From NCBI RefSeq assembly GCF_042651065.1, contig NZ_JBHSCH010000001.1:62001-126000 (forward strand): 64,000 nucleotides of DNA, read 5' to 3'. The notes beneath the pieces were generated by a model. The model searched no databases. It had not been told where the DNA came from and saw only the letters and a list, made by a program, of their open reading frames with translations. This stretch comes from Pseudoroseomonas aestuarii (GTDB lineage Bacteria; Pseudomonadota; Alphaproteobacteria; Acetobacterales; Acetobacteraceae). Position 1 is the stretch's first letter; each line of letters opens with the position of its first letter. The translations under genes and the position numbers were made by a program. Positions 45,125-53,728 of this stretch are shown piece after piece.

Positions 45125-45753
45125 GCCTGCATGATTCCGAGCGCCTCGCGCGCCGCGGCCTGCACCGCCTCGCGGTTGCCGGCGGCGATCGCCTTCTCGT
45201 CCACCAGCTTGCCGCCGATGCCGACGAAGGCGGCGCCGGCTGCGATGTACTCGCCCGCGTTGCGCGCATCGACGCCGCCCGTGGGGCAGAAATCGACGCC
45301 GGGGAACACCGAGCGCAGCGCCTTGACGTGCGCCGGGCCGCCGACCGAGCTGGCCGGGAAGATCTTGACCACGTCGGCCCCGGCGGCGCGGGCGGCACGC
45401 ACCTCGGTCGGCGTCAGCGCGCCCATCATCAGGCAGGCGCCGGCCTCGCGGGCGGGCGCGGCGAGGGAGGGATCGACCCAGGGCGAGACCAGGAAGCGCG
45501 CGCCGGCCTGGATGCAGGCCTCGGCCCGGGCGGCATCCGGCACCGTGCCGGCGCCGACCAGCAGGCCCGGCTCGGCCGCCAACTCGCGGATGACGGAGAG
45601 CGCGTCCGGAATGGTCAGGGTGATCTCGAAGATGGTGATGCCGGCATCGCGCAGCCATTGCGCGGCGGTGGCAGCATGGGCGGCGGTGCTGGTGCGCACC
45701 ACGGGCACGATGCGGGCGGCGCGAAAGGTGTCGATCAACGGATGCGGGGCCAC
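45121..45753 (-). CDS. eda: KDPG/KDPGal aldolase
   Basis: 210 aa. (Beta/alpha)8 class I aldolase: RIVPVVRTS, Glu43 in FEITLT, VGAGTVPD, and Schiff-base Lys130 in DVVKIFPASS; CPTGGVDARNAGEY follows. Cleaves 2-keto-3-deoxy-6-phosphogluconate (or the galactonate epimer) to pyruvate and G3P in the Entner-Doudoroff or galactonate pathways. The common TLRT segment reads TLTI here, so an Arg used for substrate binding in E. coli Eda is replaced; substrate preference may differ. First gene of a two-gene unit with kdgK. Confidence 0.9.
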   Translation of the reverse strand: MAPHPLIDTFRAARIVPVVRTSTAAHAATAAQWLRDAGITIFEITLTIPDALSVIRELAAEPGLLVGAGTVPDAARAEACIQAGARFLVSPWVDPSLAAPAREAGACLMMGALTPTEVRAARAAGADVVKIFPASSVGGPAHVKALRSVFPGVDFCPTGGVDARNAGEYIAAGAAFVGIGGKLVDEKAIAAGNREAVQAAAREALGIMQA

Positions 45754-45893
45754 GGGGACTGTCCTTCACGGCGTGCAGGGCGTGCGTCGCGCCCAGGGGC
45801 GCGGGGGCCGCAGGCTAGCCGCGCGGGGCGGGGCCGTGAAGCGGGTGGCGGCATTTTGCCGGCCGTGACCGGAAGGCGGGAAGCCAGGCGGCT

Positions 45894-46175
45894 TCAGGCC
45901 ATCGAGGCGAGCTTGCCGGCGGTCTTTTCCAGCGTGCGCGCGGCAACGTGGGCGTGCTGCACCTTCTCGGCGGTGCGGCCGAGCGTCTCCTGGTAGCTGT
46001 GCACCTGGGTGGCGAGGCCACCCGTCGCGTCGCGCAACGCGGCGAGGTTCTGGCGGAACTCGGCGACGGCGTGCGCCTGGGCGGACAGGGCGGTCTCCAG
46101 CTTGCGCAGGGCCAGGCGGAGCCGGTCCTCCGGGGTCTGGGGGAAGGCCAGCAGGGGGGCGGGTTCAGGCTCCAT
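45894..46175 (-). CDS. Small coiled-coil protein, function unknown
   Basis: 93 aa. After a short Pro-rich start it is almost all helical with heptad-like spacing (RLALRKLETALSAQAHAVAEF, then a second helix around ALRDATGGLATQVHSYQETL and KVQHAHVAARTLEKTAGKL). No signal peptide, no cysteine. Divergent from the Hsp70 gene with 181 AT-richer bases between. No family recognised; could be a phasin-like or structural helper. Confidence 0.6.
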   Translation of the reverse strand: MEPEPAPLLAFPQTPEDRLRLALRKLETALSAQAHAVAEFRQNLAALRDATGGLATQVHSYQETLGRTAEKVQHAHVAARTLEKTAGKLASMA

Positions 46176-46356
46176 GCGGGATCTCTCGGCTATATGTTAA
46201 CGGGATGTGAACGGTAGCCGATCGCAAAACCTGGGATAAGTCAAAAAATAGATAACCGCTTTGCCATCTTCGCGAGCAAGGCGAGCCGAATCGCCATTCC
46301 CCCGCCGCGCCCGATCTGCTCTAACGCCCGGCCCTCGAACGGCCCGGGCATGCACC

Positions 46357-47637
46357 ATGTCGGACATCATCGGCATCGACTTCGGCACCACGAACAGCGT
46401 CATCGCCCTGCGCGACGGGGAAGGGCGGGTGGCGACGGTGCGCTACCAGGTGGGCGGCAAGGTGCTGGACACCTTCCGCTCCCTGCTCTGCTTCTGGGTG
46501 GAGGAGACCGGCCCCTCGCGGGGGAAGCTGCAGCACGCCGCCGGCCCGCACGCCATCGAGGCCTATCTGGACGACCCGCTCGGCAGCCGGCTCATCATGT
46601 CGATGAAGAGCTACCTGGCCAGCCGCAGCTTCACCGAGACCCGCATCTTCGGCCGGAGCTACGGGCTGGAGGAGCTGATCTCGCTGTTCCTGCGCGCGCT
46701 GGCCGGGCACGCCATGGGCGGCGCCGCGCTGGGTGCCGCGCGGGTGGTGGCGGGGCGGCCGGTGCGCTTCGTGGGCGAGCAGGCGGATGACGCGCTGGCC
46801 GAGCGCCGGCTGCGCTCCGCCTTCGCCGGCGCCGGCTGGGAATCGCTCGACTTCGCGCTGGAGCCCGAGGCGGCGGGGCACCGCTTCGCCGCCGGGCTGG
46901 ACGGGGCCGCGCATGTGCTGGTGGGCGATTTCGGCGGCGGCACCAGCGACTTCTCGCTGCTGCGCTACGAGCCGGGCGCGGCGCGGCGCGTCACCGCGCT
47001 GGGCCATTCCGGCGTCGGCATCGCCGGCGACGCCTTCGACTACCGGATCATCGACAACGTGGTTTCGCCGCGCCTCGGCAAGGGCGGCAGCTACCGGGTG
47101 ATGGGCACGGCGCTGCCGGTGCCGCCCAGCTTCTACACCAGCTTCGCCCGCTGGCACCGGCTCTCGCTGATGCGCGCGCCGCGCACCCTGCGCGAGATCG
47201 GCGAGGTGGCGCGCGCCGCCGACCATCCGGAGCAGCTGCACCACCTGATCCGGCTGGTGGAGGACGAGGCGGGCTATGCGCTCTACCAGGCCGTCTCCGG
47301 CGTGAAGGCGGCGCTCTCCGGCGCCGAGGTGGCGGTGCTGCGCTTCCGCCACGGCGGCTTCGCGCTGGAGGAGACGGTGCGGCGGGCGGATTTCGAGGCC
47401 TGGATCGCGCCCGAGCTGGCGCAGTTCGGCGGGGCGGTGGACCAGGCCCTGGCCGAGGCCGGGCTGCCGGCGGGGGCGGTGGACCGCGTCTTCCTCACCG
47501 GCGGGTCCTCCCTGGTGCCGGCGGTGCGGCGGCTGTTCGAGGCGCGCTTCGGCGCCGAGCGGGTGGCGCATGGCGGCGAGTTCGTCTCGGTCGCCGAGGG
47601 GCTGGCGTTGATCGGCGCGGAGCGGGTGGCGGCCTAG
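46357..47637 (+). CDS. Hsp70 family chaperone-like protein (YegD type)
   Basis: 426 aa from ATG 46357. The actin-like ATPase fold of Hsp70 is intact: phosphate 1 GIDFGTTNS (6-14), phosphate 2 GDFGGGTSDFS, adenosine motif TGGSSLVPAVR. It ends soon after the ATPase domain, with no DnaK substrate-binding beta-sandwich or lid, matching YegD (about 450 aa). Role unknown; probably a specialised ATPase acting on few clients. Its stop overlaps the stop of the convergent GT2-like gene in the tetranucleotide CTAG. Confidence 0.88.
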   Translation: MSDIIGIDFGTTNSVIALRDGEGRVATVRYQVGGKVLDTFRSLLCFWVEETGPSRGKLQHAAGPHAIEAYLDDPLGSRLIMSMKSYLASRSFTETRIFGRSYGLEELISLFLRALAGHAMGGAALGAARVVAGRPVRFVGEQADDALAERRLRSAFAGAGWESLDFALEPEAAGHRFAAGLDGAAHVLVGDFGGGTSDFSLLRYEPGAARRVTALGHSGVGIAGDAFDYRIIDNVVSPRLGKGGSYRVMGTALPVPPSFYTSFARWHRLSLMRAPRTLREIGEVARAADHPEQLHHLIRLVEDEAGYALYQAVSGVKAALSGAEVAVLRFRHGGFALEETVRRADFEAWIAPELAQFGGAVDQALAEAGLPAGAVDRVFLTGGSSLVPAVRRLFEARFGAERVAHGGEFVSVAEGLALIGAERVAA

Positions 47638-49328
47638 CCGGCCTCCCACTCCGCGGGCGCCGGCCGCGTCTGGCGGCGCAGGGCGAGGGCGGCGGCGCAG
47701 GGCACGGCCAGCAGCAGCAGCACACCCGCCCAGCCCAGCCCCTGCGCCCCGCCAAGGCCCAGGCTGCCGGCCGCGCCGGCCAGCAGTGCCAGCAGCAGGC
47801 TGACCAGCCGGTGCGGCCTGCCCGTCTCGGCCGTGGGTGCCAGGGCGGCGCGCCACAATGCGGCGCCACGCTCCGGCATCGTCGCCAGGGCGGCGAGGCC
47901 GGCCAGGGCGCGGTGCCCGCGGGGCGCCAGCAGCGCCGCCTGCGCCAAGCGGAACAGCGGCAACATCAGCGCCGGCAGCAGGAAGGGCAGCAGGGGCGCG
48001 GCCTCCAGCAGGCGCGCGGCGGCCAGGGCCAGGGTCCAGGGCAGGGCGAGCACCGCCAGGGCCAGCCACAGCGCATCGCCCGCCGCGGCCGCCGGCTCGG
48101 CCAGCAGGTGGCGGCGCTGCGCCGGCGAAAGGCCGCGGTGCCGCGGGTTCAGCAGGGCGGCGCCATGCCGGCGCAGCCCGTGCAGCAGCCCCGCCACGCT
48201 GGCCTGCGGCACCGCCGGCACATGGCCGGCGGCCAGGCCATCGGCCAGCTCCAGCCCGTCCCAGCCCTGGCGCAGCAGGCGCAGCCCCAGCTCGGCCGGC
48301 TTGCAGGGGGCGGCCTCGTTCCAGCAGCCCGCCATCTCCAGCGCCGGCCGGCGGATCAGCGCCAGGGCCAGGCGCAGCGGCACGGCGCGGTGTTCGTTGC
48401 GGGCCCGCTGCACGCGCGGCCAGCGCGAGGCATCGGCCGCGTGGGCCACCCGCTCGGCCAGCAGCGCGCCCCGCTCCGGCGCGCAGGCGGTGCCCTGCAC
48501 GAAGCCGAGGCCGGGGTCGCGGAAGAAGGGCACGGCGTGGCGCAGCCAGTCCGGCTGCACACGGCAGCCCGGCTCCAGCGTGGCCACCAGCGCGGCATCC
48601 GGCGCCATCTCGCGCAGGGCGAAGTTGCGCGCCGCCCGCTGCCCGGCGCCGAGATGGAAGAAGCGGAAGCGCGGGCCGAGCCGGGCGCAGTGCTCGGCCA
48701 CCGGCTCCCAACTCTCGGGGCTATGGCTGCTGTCCAGCACCAGCACCTCCAGCGCGCCGTAATCCAGCTCCGCGAGGTGGTCCAGCGTGTCGCGCAGCAG
48801 GGCAGGCGGCATGTCCTGCGTCGGCAGATGCACCGAGACACGCGGCTCCGGCCCGCCTGCCTGCCCCAGCGCGGGGTGGCGGCGTCGGTAGGCGCGCGCG
48901 AACAGCGAATCGGCCAGCAGCCGCGCCTCCCACAGCAGCAGCAGCGCCATGGGCAGGAGAAGGACGAGCAGCGCCAGCCAGGCCGGATGCGACGCCAGCC
49001 CCTGCCGCGCCAGGACAGCCAGCCCGCCGGCCAGGAGTTGCCCCGGCAGCGCCACCATCAGCAGGCCGGGCCAGCGCAGGCCGCCCGCGCCGCGCAGCGC
49101 CCAGGCGCCGCCGAGCAGGCCCGCCAGCGCCGCGCCGCCTCCCCAGGCAATGGCCCCGCCGCCGCCCGCCGCCCACCATGCCGCCCCCTGCGCCAGCGCG
49201 AGCAGTGGCAGCAGCACCCAGAGCAGCGGAGCGGGCGCGTGGCCACCCCGCCCGCCCTGCCGCAGTGGCATGGGAGCGGCGGAGAGGCCGGCATTGCCCG
49301 GAACAGGGCGTAGGGCGCGTGCATTCAT
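47634..49328 (-). CDS. Membrane GT2-like protein with degenerate catalytic motifs
   Basis: 564 aa, with N-terminal membrane helices (about 33-80, 86-106, 116-134), a cytoplasmic GT-A-like domain (about 162-385) and four to five C-terminal helices, the layout of cellulose-synthase-like family 2 glycosyltransferases. The fold landmarks remain (VSVHLPTQDMPPALLRDTLD, LEVLVLDSS, LGPRFRFFHL, DPGLGFVQGT, AELGLRLLRQGW). The active-site motifs do not: the DxD position reads ATLEPGCRVQPDWL, the TED position reads PCKPAELG, and the Q-x-x-R-W motif is replaced by GLRRHGAAL. It may be a pseudoenzyme partner or a polysaccharide-binding membrane protein. Codon use matches its neighbours. Confidence 0.8.
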   Translation of the reverse strand: MNARALRPVPGNAGLSAAPMPLRQGGRGGHAPAPLLWVLLPLLALAQGAAWWAAGGGGAIAWGGGAALAGLLGGAWALRGAGGLRWPGLLMVALPGQLLAGGLAVLARQGLASHPAWLALLVLLLPMALLLLWEARLLADSLFARAYRRRHPALGQAGGPEPRVSVHLPTQDMPPALLRDTLDHLAELDYGALEVLVLDSSHSPESWEPVAEHCARLGPRFRFFHLGAGQRAARNFALREMAPDAALVATLEPGCRVQPDWLRHAVPFFRDPGLGFVQGTACAPERGALLAERVAHAADASRWPRVQRARNEHRAVPLRLALALIRRPALEMAGCWNEAAPCKPAELGLRLLRQGWDGLELADGLAAGHVPAVPQASVAGLLHGLRRHGAALLNPRHRGLSPAQRRHLLAEPAAAAGDALWLALAVLALPWTLALAAARLLEAAPLLPFLLPALMLPLFRLAQAALLAPRGHRALAGLAALATMPERGAALWRAALAPTAETGRPHRLVSLLLALLAGAAGSLGLGGAQGLGWAGVLLLLAVPCAAALALRRQTRPAPAEWEAG

Positions 49329-49498
49329 GGCGTTCCGACTCCAGACGGCGGTGCGCGTCGCGCGATGACTCCTCCTATGCGGGTGCCCTGCGGCGGTGGA
49401 TCGGCGTCTTGATGGCAGGAATGGGGCCTGAAGGCGTGACCCATCCCGGGCGAGAGGCTAGAACCGCCGCCTGCACCCCCAACGGAGACCGCCCCGCC

Positions 49499-50800
49499 AT
49501 GGGTATCGCCATCGAGATCGGCGTGATTTTGCTGCTCGTCCTGCTGAATGGCGTCTTCGCGATGAGCGAGCTGGCGATCGTCTCCTCGCGCCGCGTGCGG
49601 CTGCTCGGCCTGCAGCGGAGCGGACGGGCCGGCGCCAGCACGGCGCTGGAACTGGCGGAGGATCCGCAGCGCTTCCTGCCCACGGTGCAGGTGGGCATCA
49701 CGCTGGTCGGCGTACTGGCGGGCGCCTTCGCCGGGCAGGGGCTGGCGCAGCGGCTGGGCGGGCTGCTGGCGCAGATCCCGGGGCTCGAGACCTATGCCAG
49801 CCAGATCGCCCTCGGGCTGGTGGTGCTGGGCATCACCTATCTCTCGCTGATCCTGGGCGAGCTGGTGCCGAAGCAGCTGGCGCTGCGCAACCCGGAGGCG
49901 GTGGCGGTGCTGGTGGCGCGGCCGATGTCGCTGCTCTCCCGCGTCGCGGCGCCGATGGTTTGGCTGCTCTCGCGCTCCTCGGCGCTGGTGCTGGGGCTGC
50001 TCGGCGCCAGCAAGCCGGTCTCCACCACCATCACGGAGGAGGAGGTGCGCGCCGCCGTGGCCGAGGGCGCCGAGGCCGGCGCGCTGGAGCGCGAGGAGCA
50101 TCACATGATCGAGCGCGTGCTGCGGCTGGCCGACAAGCCGGTGCGCGCGCTGATGACGCCGCGCACCGAGGTGGAGTGGATCGACCGCAATGCCGGCCCC
50201 GAGGAGGTTGCGGCGCGGCTGCGCGCCAGCACGGTGACGCGCTTCGTGGTGGCGGACGGGCGGATCGACAACGTGGTGGGCGTGGTGGCGGCGAAGGACC
50301 TGCTGGACCAGATCCTCACCGGCGCGCCGCTGGACCTGAAGGCCGCGCTGCGCCAGGCCTCCGTGCTGCCCGACGGCCTCTCGGCGCTGGACGGGCTGGC
50401 CCGGCTGCGCAAGGACCCGCTCGGCATAGCACTGGTGATGGACGAGTATGGCAGCTTCGAGGGCGTGGTGACCGCCTCCGACCTGCTGGAGGCGATCGTG
50501 GGCGAGCTGGGCCCGGCGCCGGCGCCGCAGGCCGGCGGCGTGGTGGAGCGCCACGATGGCAGCCTGCTGCTCGACGGCATGATGGCCAGCGACGAGCTGC
50601 GCGCCCGCCTGGACCTGCCCGGCCTGCCCGGCGAGGGCAGCTACCACACCGTGGCCGGGCTGGTGCTGGCGCTGCTGCAGCGCGTGCCGCGCGAGGGCGA
50701 CCGCATCGCCTGGGCCGGCTGGCGCTTCGAGATCATCGACATGGACGGGCGGCGGATCGACAAGGTGCTGGTCAGCCAGGACCCCTCCAGCACCGGCTGA
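49499..50800 (+). CDS. CNNM/CorC family membrane protein (hemolysin-like)
   Basis: 433 aa from ATG 49499, after CGGAGACC; the frame is open far upstream but only antisense to the GT2-like gene. DUF21 membrane domain (1-190; LLLVLLNGVFAMSELAIVSS and LILGELVPKQLAL), a CBS pair (about 205-325; PRTEVEWIDRN, VVAAKDLLDQIL, MDEYGSFEGVVTASDLLEAI) and a C-terminal CorC/HlyC domain (about 345-430; GSYHTVAGLVLALL). The family exports Mg2+ or Co2+ from the cytoplasm with nucleotide sensing through the CBS domains. The hemolysin name is historical. Confidence 0.92.
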   Translation: MGIAIEIGVILLLVLLNGVFAMSELAIVSSRRVRLLGLQRSGRAGASTALELAEDPQRFLPTVQVGITLVGVLAGAFAGQGLAQRLGGLLAQIPGLETYASQIALGLVVLGITYLSLILGELVPKQLALRNPEAVAVLVARPMSLLSRVAAPMVWLLSRSSALVLGLLGASKPVSTTITEEEVRAAVAEGAEAGALEREEHHMIERVLRLADKPVRALMTPRTEVEWIDRNAGPEEVAARLRASTVTRFVVADGRIDNVVGVVAAKDLLDQILTGAPLDLKAALRQASVLPDGLSALDGLARLRKDPLGIALVMDEYGSFEGVVTASDLLEAIVGELGPAPAPQAGGVVERHDGSLLLDGMMASDELRARLDLPGLPGEGSYHTVAGLVLALLQRVPREGDRIAWAGWRFEIIDMDGRRIDKVLVSQDPSSTG

Positions 50801-50830
50801 TCCAGCACCGGCTGAGCGGGCATGAAAAAG

Positions 50831-50855
50831 CCCGCGCCTCCCGGGGAGGCGCGGG
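50831..50855 (-). terminator. Intrinsic terminator after the aldehyde dehydrogenase gene
   Basis: Perfect 11-base stem CCCGCGCCTCC / GGAGGCGCGGG, followed on the minus strand by CTTTTTC. A second, fully symmetric 26-base palindrome (50866-50891, arm GCCCCTCCGCCCG) lies between it and the gene end. Confidence 0.85.
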
Positions 50856-50901
50856 CCGGGCCGTGGCCCCTCCGCCCGCGGGCGGAGGGGCAGGCCGGCT
50901 G

Positions 50902-52335
50902 TCAGAGGCCGGCCTGGGTGACGAACTTGGTGTTCAGGTAGGCCTCGATCGCCTCGGAGCCGCCCTCGGAGCCGTAGCCGCTGTCCTTGATGCCGCCGAA
51001 CGGCACTTCCGGCAGGGCCAGGCCCAGGTGGTTGATCGTCATCATGCCGGTCTCGACCTGGCTGGCGATGGCGTTCGCCGTCTTGGCCGAGCGGGTGAAG
51101 GCATAGGCGGCGAGACCGAAGGGAAGGCGGTTGCTCTCCTCCACCACCTCGTCGAAGTCCTTGAAGGGCACCATCAGCGCCAGCGGGCCGAAGGGCTCCT
51201 CGTTCATGGCGCGCATCTCGCGCGTCAGGCCGGTGATCACCGTCGGCTCGTAGAAATAGCCCTTGTTGCCGATGCGGTTGCCGCCGGTGCGGACCTCGGC
51301 GCCCTTCTGCCGGGCATCGGCCACCAGCGCCTCCATGGCGGGGATGCGGCGGTCATTGGCCAGCGGGCCCATCTGCACGCCATCCTCCAGCCCGTTGCCC
51401 ACCTTCAGCGACTTGGCATAGGCGGTGAACTTGTCGACGAACTGGTCGAACACCTTCTCCTGCACCAGGAAGCGGGTCGGCGAGACGCAGACCTGGCCGG
51501 CATTGCGGAACTTGCTGCCGGCGAGGGTCTTGCTGGCATGGTCCACATCGGCGTCGTCGAACACGATGGCGGGGGCGTGGCCGCCCAGCTCCATCGTCGC
51601 GCGCTTCATGTACTTGCCGGCCATCTCGGCCAGGTGCTTGCCCACCGGGGTGGAGCCGGTGAAGGTCACCTTGCGGATGGTGGGGTGCGGGATGAGGTAG
51701 GAGGAGATCTCCGCCGGCACGCCATAGACGAGGCCAACCACGCCCTTCGGCAGCCCGGCGTCGATGAAGCAGCGGATCAGCTCGGCCGGCGAGGCCGGCG
51801 TCTCCTCCGGTGCCTTGACGATGATCGAGCAGCCGGTGGCCAGCGCCGCGGAGAGCTTGCGCACCACCTGGTTGATCGGGAAGTTCCACGGCGTGAAGGC
51901 GGCCACGGGGCCGACCGGCTCCTTGATGACGAGCTGGTACACGCCCTCGGCGCGCGCCGGCACCACGCGGCCATAGGCGCGGCGGGCCTCCTCGGCGAAC
52001 CAGTCGATGGTGTCGGCGCCGGCCATCACCTCCATCTTCGCCTCGGGCAGGGGCTTGCCCTGCTCCAGCGTCATCAGGCGGGCGATGCTGTCGGCGCGCG
52101 AGCGCAGCAGGTCGGCGGCCTTGCGCATCAGCTTGGAGCGGTCGAAGGCGGAGACCTTCTTCCAGGTTGCGAAGCCCCGCTCGGCGGCGGCCAGCGCCTC
52201 GTCGAGGTCGCTCTCATTGGCGTGCGGAACGGTGCCGATCTGTTCCTCGGTGGCCGGGTTCAGCACGGGGATGGTGCGGCCGCCGGTCGCGGCGCGCCAC
52301 TGGCCGTCGATATGGAGCAGGACGTCCTGGTACAT
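50902..52335 (-). CDS. gabD: NAD(P)-dependent succinate-semialdehyde dehydrogenase-like aldehyde dehydrogenase
   Basis: 477 aa. ALDH superfamily with catalytic Cys283 in GQVCVSP, general base Glu249 in MELGGHAP, and Asn151 in TPWNFPINQ. Closest in style to GabD/SSADH (NPATEEQIGTVPHA N-terminus, EEPFGPLALM, GGIKDSGYGSEGG). It would oxidise succinic semialdehyde or a similar aldehyde acid to the acid in the cytoplasm. Monocistronic, with a strong terminator downstream. Other short-chain semialdehydes (glutarate, malonate) are possible substrates. Confidence 0.9.
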   Translation of the reverse strand: MYQDVLLHIDGQWRAATGGRTIPVLNPATEEQIGTVPHANESDLDEALAAAERGFATWKKVSAFDRSKLMRKAADLLRSRADSIARLMTLEQGKPLPEAKMEVMAGADTIDWFAEEARRAYGRVVPARAEGVYQLVIKEPVGPVAAFTPWNFPINQVVRKLSAALATGCSIIVKAPEETPASPAELIRCFIDAGLPKGVVGLVYGVPAEISSYLIPHPTIRKVTFTGSTPVGKHLAEMAGKYMKRATMELGGHAPAIVFDDADVDHASKTLAGSKFRNAGQVCVSPTRFLVQEKVFDQFVDKFTAYAKSLKVGNGLEDGVQMGPLANDRRIPAMEALVADARQKGAEVRTGGNRIGNKGYFYEPTVITGLTREMRAMNEEPFGPLALMVPFKDFDEVVEESNRLPFGLAAYAFTRSAKTANAIASQVETGMMTINHLGLALPEVPFGGIKDSGYGSEGGSEAIEAYLNTKFVTQAGL

Positions 52336-52464
52336 CTACAGCGTCTCCTCAACTGGTCGGGGTTGGGGCGAATGTGGACCCGCGAAACGCGAAGCACCAC
52401 CCCTTGACCCGGAGTTTTCGGCCGCTCGTCGGATGATCCTGCAACGGGGTATCGAGGGGCGATC

Positions 52465-52492
52465 AAAAAAGGCCGGGACTTCCGCCCCGGCC
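52465..52492 (-). terminator. Intrinsic terminator after pgk
   Basis: Minus-strand stem GGCCGGGG / CCCGGCC (52492-52485 with 52477-52471) followed directly by TTTTTT (52470-52465). Classic rho-independent structure ending the tkt-gap-pgk operon. Confidence 0.9.
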
Positions 52493-52517
52493 TTCGTTCC
52501 GTCCGCCGAGCCGTGGC

Positions 52518-53714
52518 TCAGCCTTCCTGCAGCACCGCCACGCCCGGCAGCGTCTTGCCTTCCAGCCACTCCAGGAAGGCGCCGCCGGCGGAGGAGACAT
52601 AGGTCATCCGCTCCGCCACGCCGGCATGGCGCAGCGCCGAGACGGTGTCGCCGCCGCCGCCGATCGTCTTCAGCCCGGCCGAGGTGGTGAGCCCCGCGGC
52701 CATCTGCGCCACCTGCACGGTGGCGGTGTCGAAGGGCGGGATCTCGAAGGCGCCGAAGGGGCCGTTCCACACCAGGGTGGAGGCGCGCTTCAGGCGGCTC
52801 TCGACCGCGGCCACCGTGCCGGGGCCGACATCGAGCGCCATCATGCCCTCGGGCACCTTGTCCGCCGCGACGGTGCGGTGCGGGGCGTTGGCGGCGAAGG
52901 CCTCGGCGACGACGAGATCCTCCGGCAGCAGCACCTCGCAATTGGCGGCCTTGGCCTCGTCGAGGATGCGGAGCGCCGTCTCGTGCATCTCCGCTTCCTG
53001 CAGCGACTTGCCCATGGACATGCCCTTGGCCGCCAGGAAGGTGTTGGCCATGGCGCCGCCGATCACCAGCACGTCCACCTTGCGCGACAGGTTGCCGAGC
53101 AGGTCGAGCTTGGTGGAGACCTTGGCGCCGCCGACGATGGCCACCACCGGCCGCGCCGGGGTGCCGAGCGCCGCGTCCAGCGCCTCCAGCTCGGCCTGCA
53201 TCAGCCGGCCGGCATAGCTGGGCAGCCTGTGCGCCACGCCCTCGGTCGAGGCATGGGCGCGGTGGGCGGCGGAGAAGGCGTCGTTGACGAAGACGTCGCC
53301 GAGCTTCGCCAGCGCCTCCGCCATCGCCGGGTCGTTCTTCTCCTCGCCGGCGTGGTAACGGGTGTTCTCCAGCACCAGCACCTCGCCATCCTTCAGGGCG
53401 GCGACGGCGGCCTCGGCCACGGGGCCGATGCAGTCATCGGCGAAGGCGACGGGGCGGCCGAGCGAGCCAGCGAGCGCCTCCGCCATCGGCTTCAGCGACA
53501 TCTCCGGCACCCGCTTGCCCTTCGGCCGGTCGAAGTGGCTGCACACGATGACGCGCGCGCCCTTCTCCGCCAGCTCGCGGATGGTGGGGGAGAGGCGCTC
53601 GATGCGCGTGCGGTCGGTGATCTGACCGTCGCGCACCGGCAGGTTGAGGTCGGCGCGCAGCAGGACCCGCTTGCCGGCGGGGTCGAGCTGATCGAGCGTC
53701 CGGAAACGGGCCAT
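52518..53714 (-). CDS. pgk: Phosphoglycerate kinase
   Basis: 398 aa from ATG 53714, preceded by GGGAGGG. Full-length PGK: LLRADLNLPVRDGQI, SHFDRPKGKRVPEMSL, NTRYHAGEEKNDP, ALGDVFVNDAFSAAHRAHAS-type segment (VFVNDAFSAAHRAHAS), GGAKVSTKLDLL, WNGPFGAFEIPPF and GGGDTVSAL. Transfers phosphate between 1,3-bisphosphoglycerate and ADP in glycolysis and the Calvin cycle. Last gene of tkt-gap-pgk, 14 bases after gap, followed by a strong terminator. Confidence 0.97.
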   Translation of the reverse strand: MARFRTLDQLDPAGKRVLLRADLNLPVRDGQITDRTRIERLSPTIRELAEKGARVIVCSHFDRPKGKRVPEMSLKPMAEALAGSLGRPVAFADDCIGPVAEAAVAALKDGEVLVLENTRYHAGEEKNDPAMAEALAKLGDVFVNDAFSAAHRAHASTEGVAHRLPSYAGRLMQAELEALDAALGTPARPVVAIVGGAKVSTKLDLLGNLSRKVDVLVIGGAMANTFLAAKGMSMGKSLQEAEMHETALRILDEAKAANCEVLLPEDLVVAEAFAANAPHRTVAADKVPEGMMALDVGPGTVAAVESRLKRASTLVWNGPFGAFEIPPFDTATVQVAQMAAGLTTSAGLKTIGGGGDTVSALRHAGVAERMTYVSSAGGAFLEWLEGKTLPGVAVLQEG

Positions 53715-53728
53715 CGCCGCGCCCTCCC

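Noticed and set aside
49960..52407. Plus-strand frame of about 815 codons
   Set aside because: Out of frame with the CNNM gene and antisense to the aldehyde dehydrogenase; a shadow frame.
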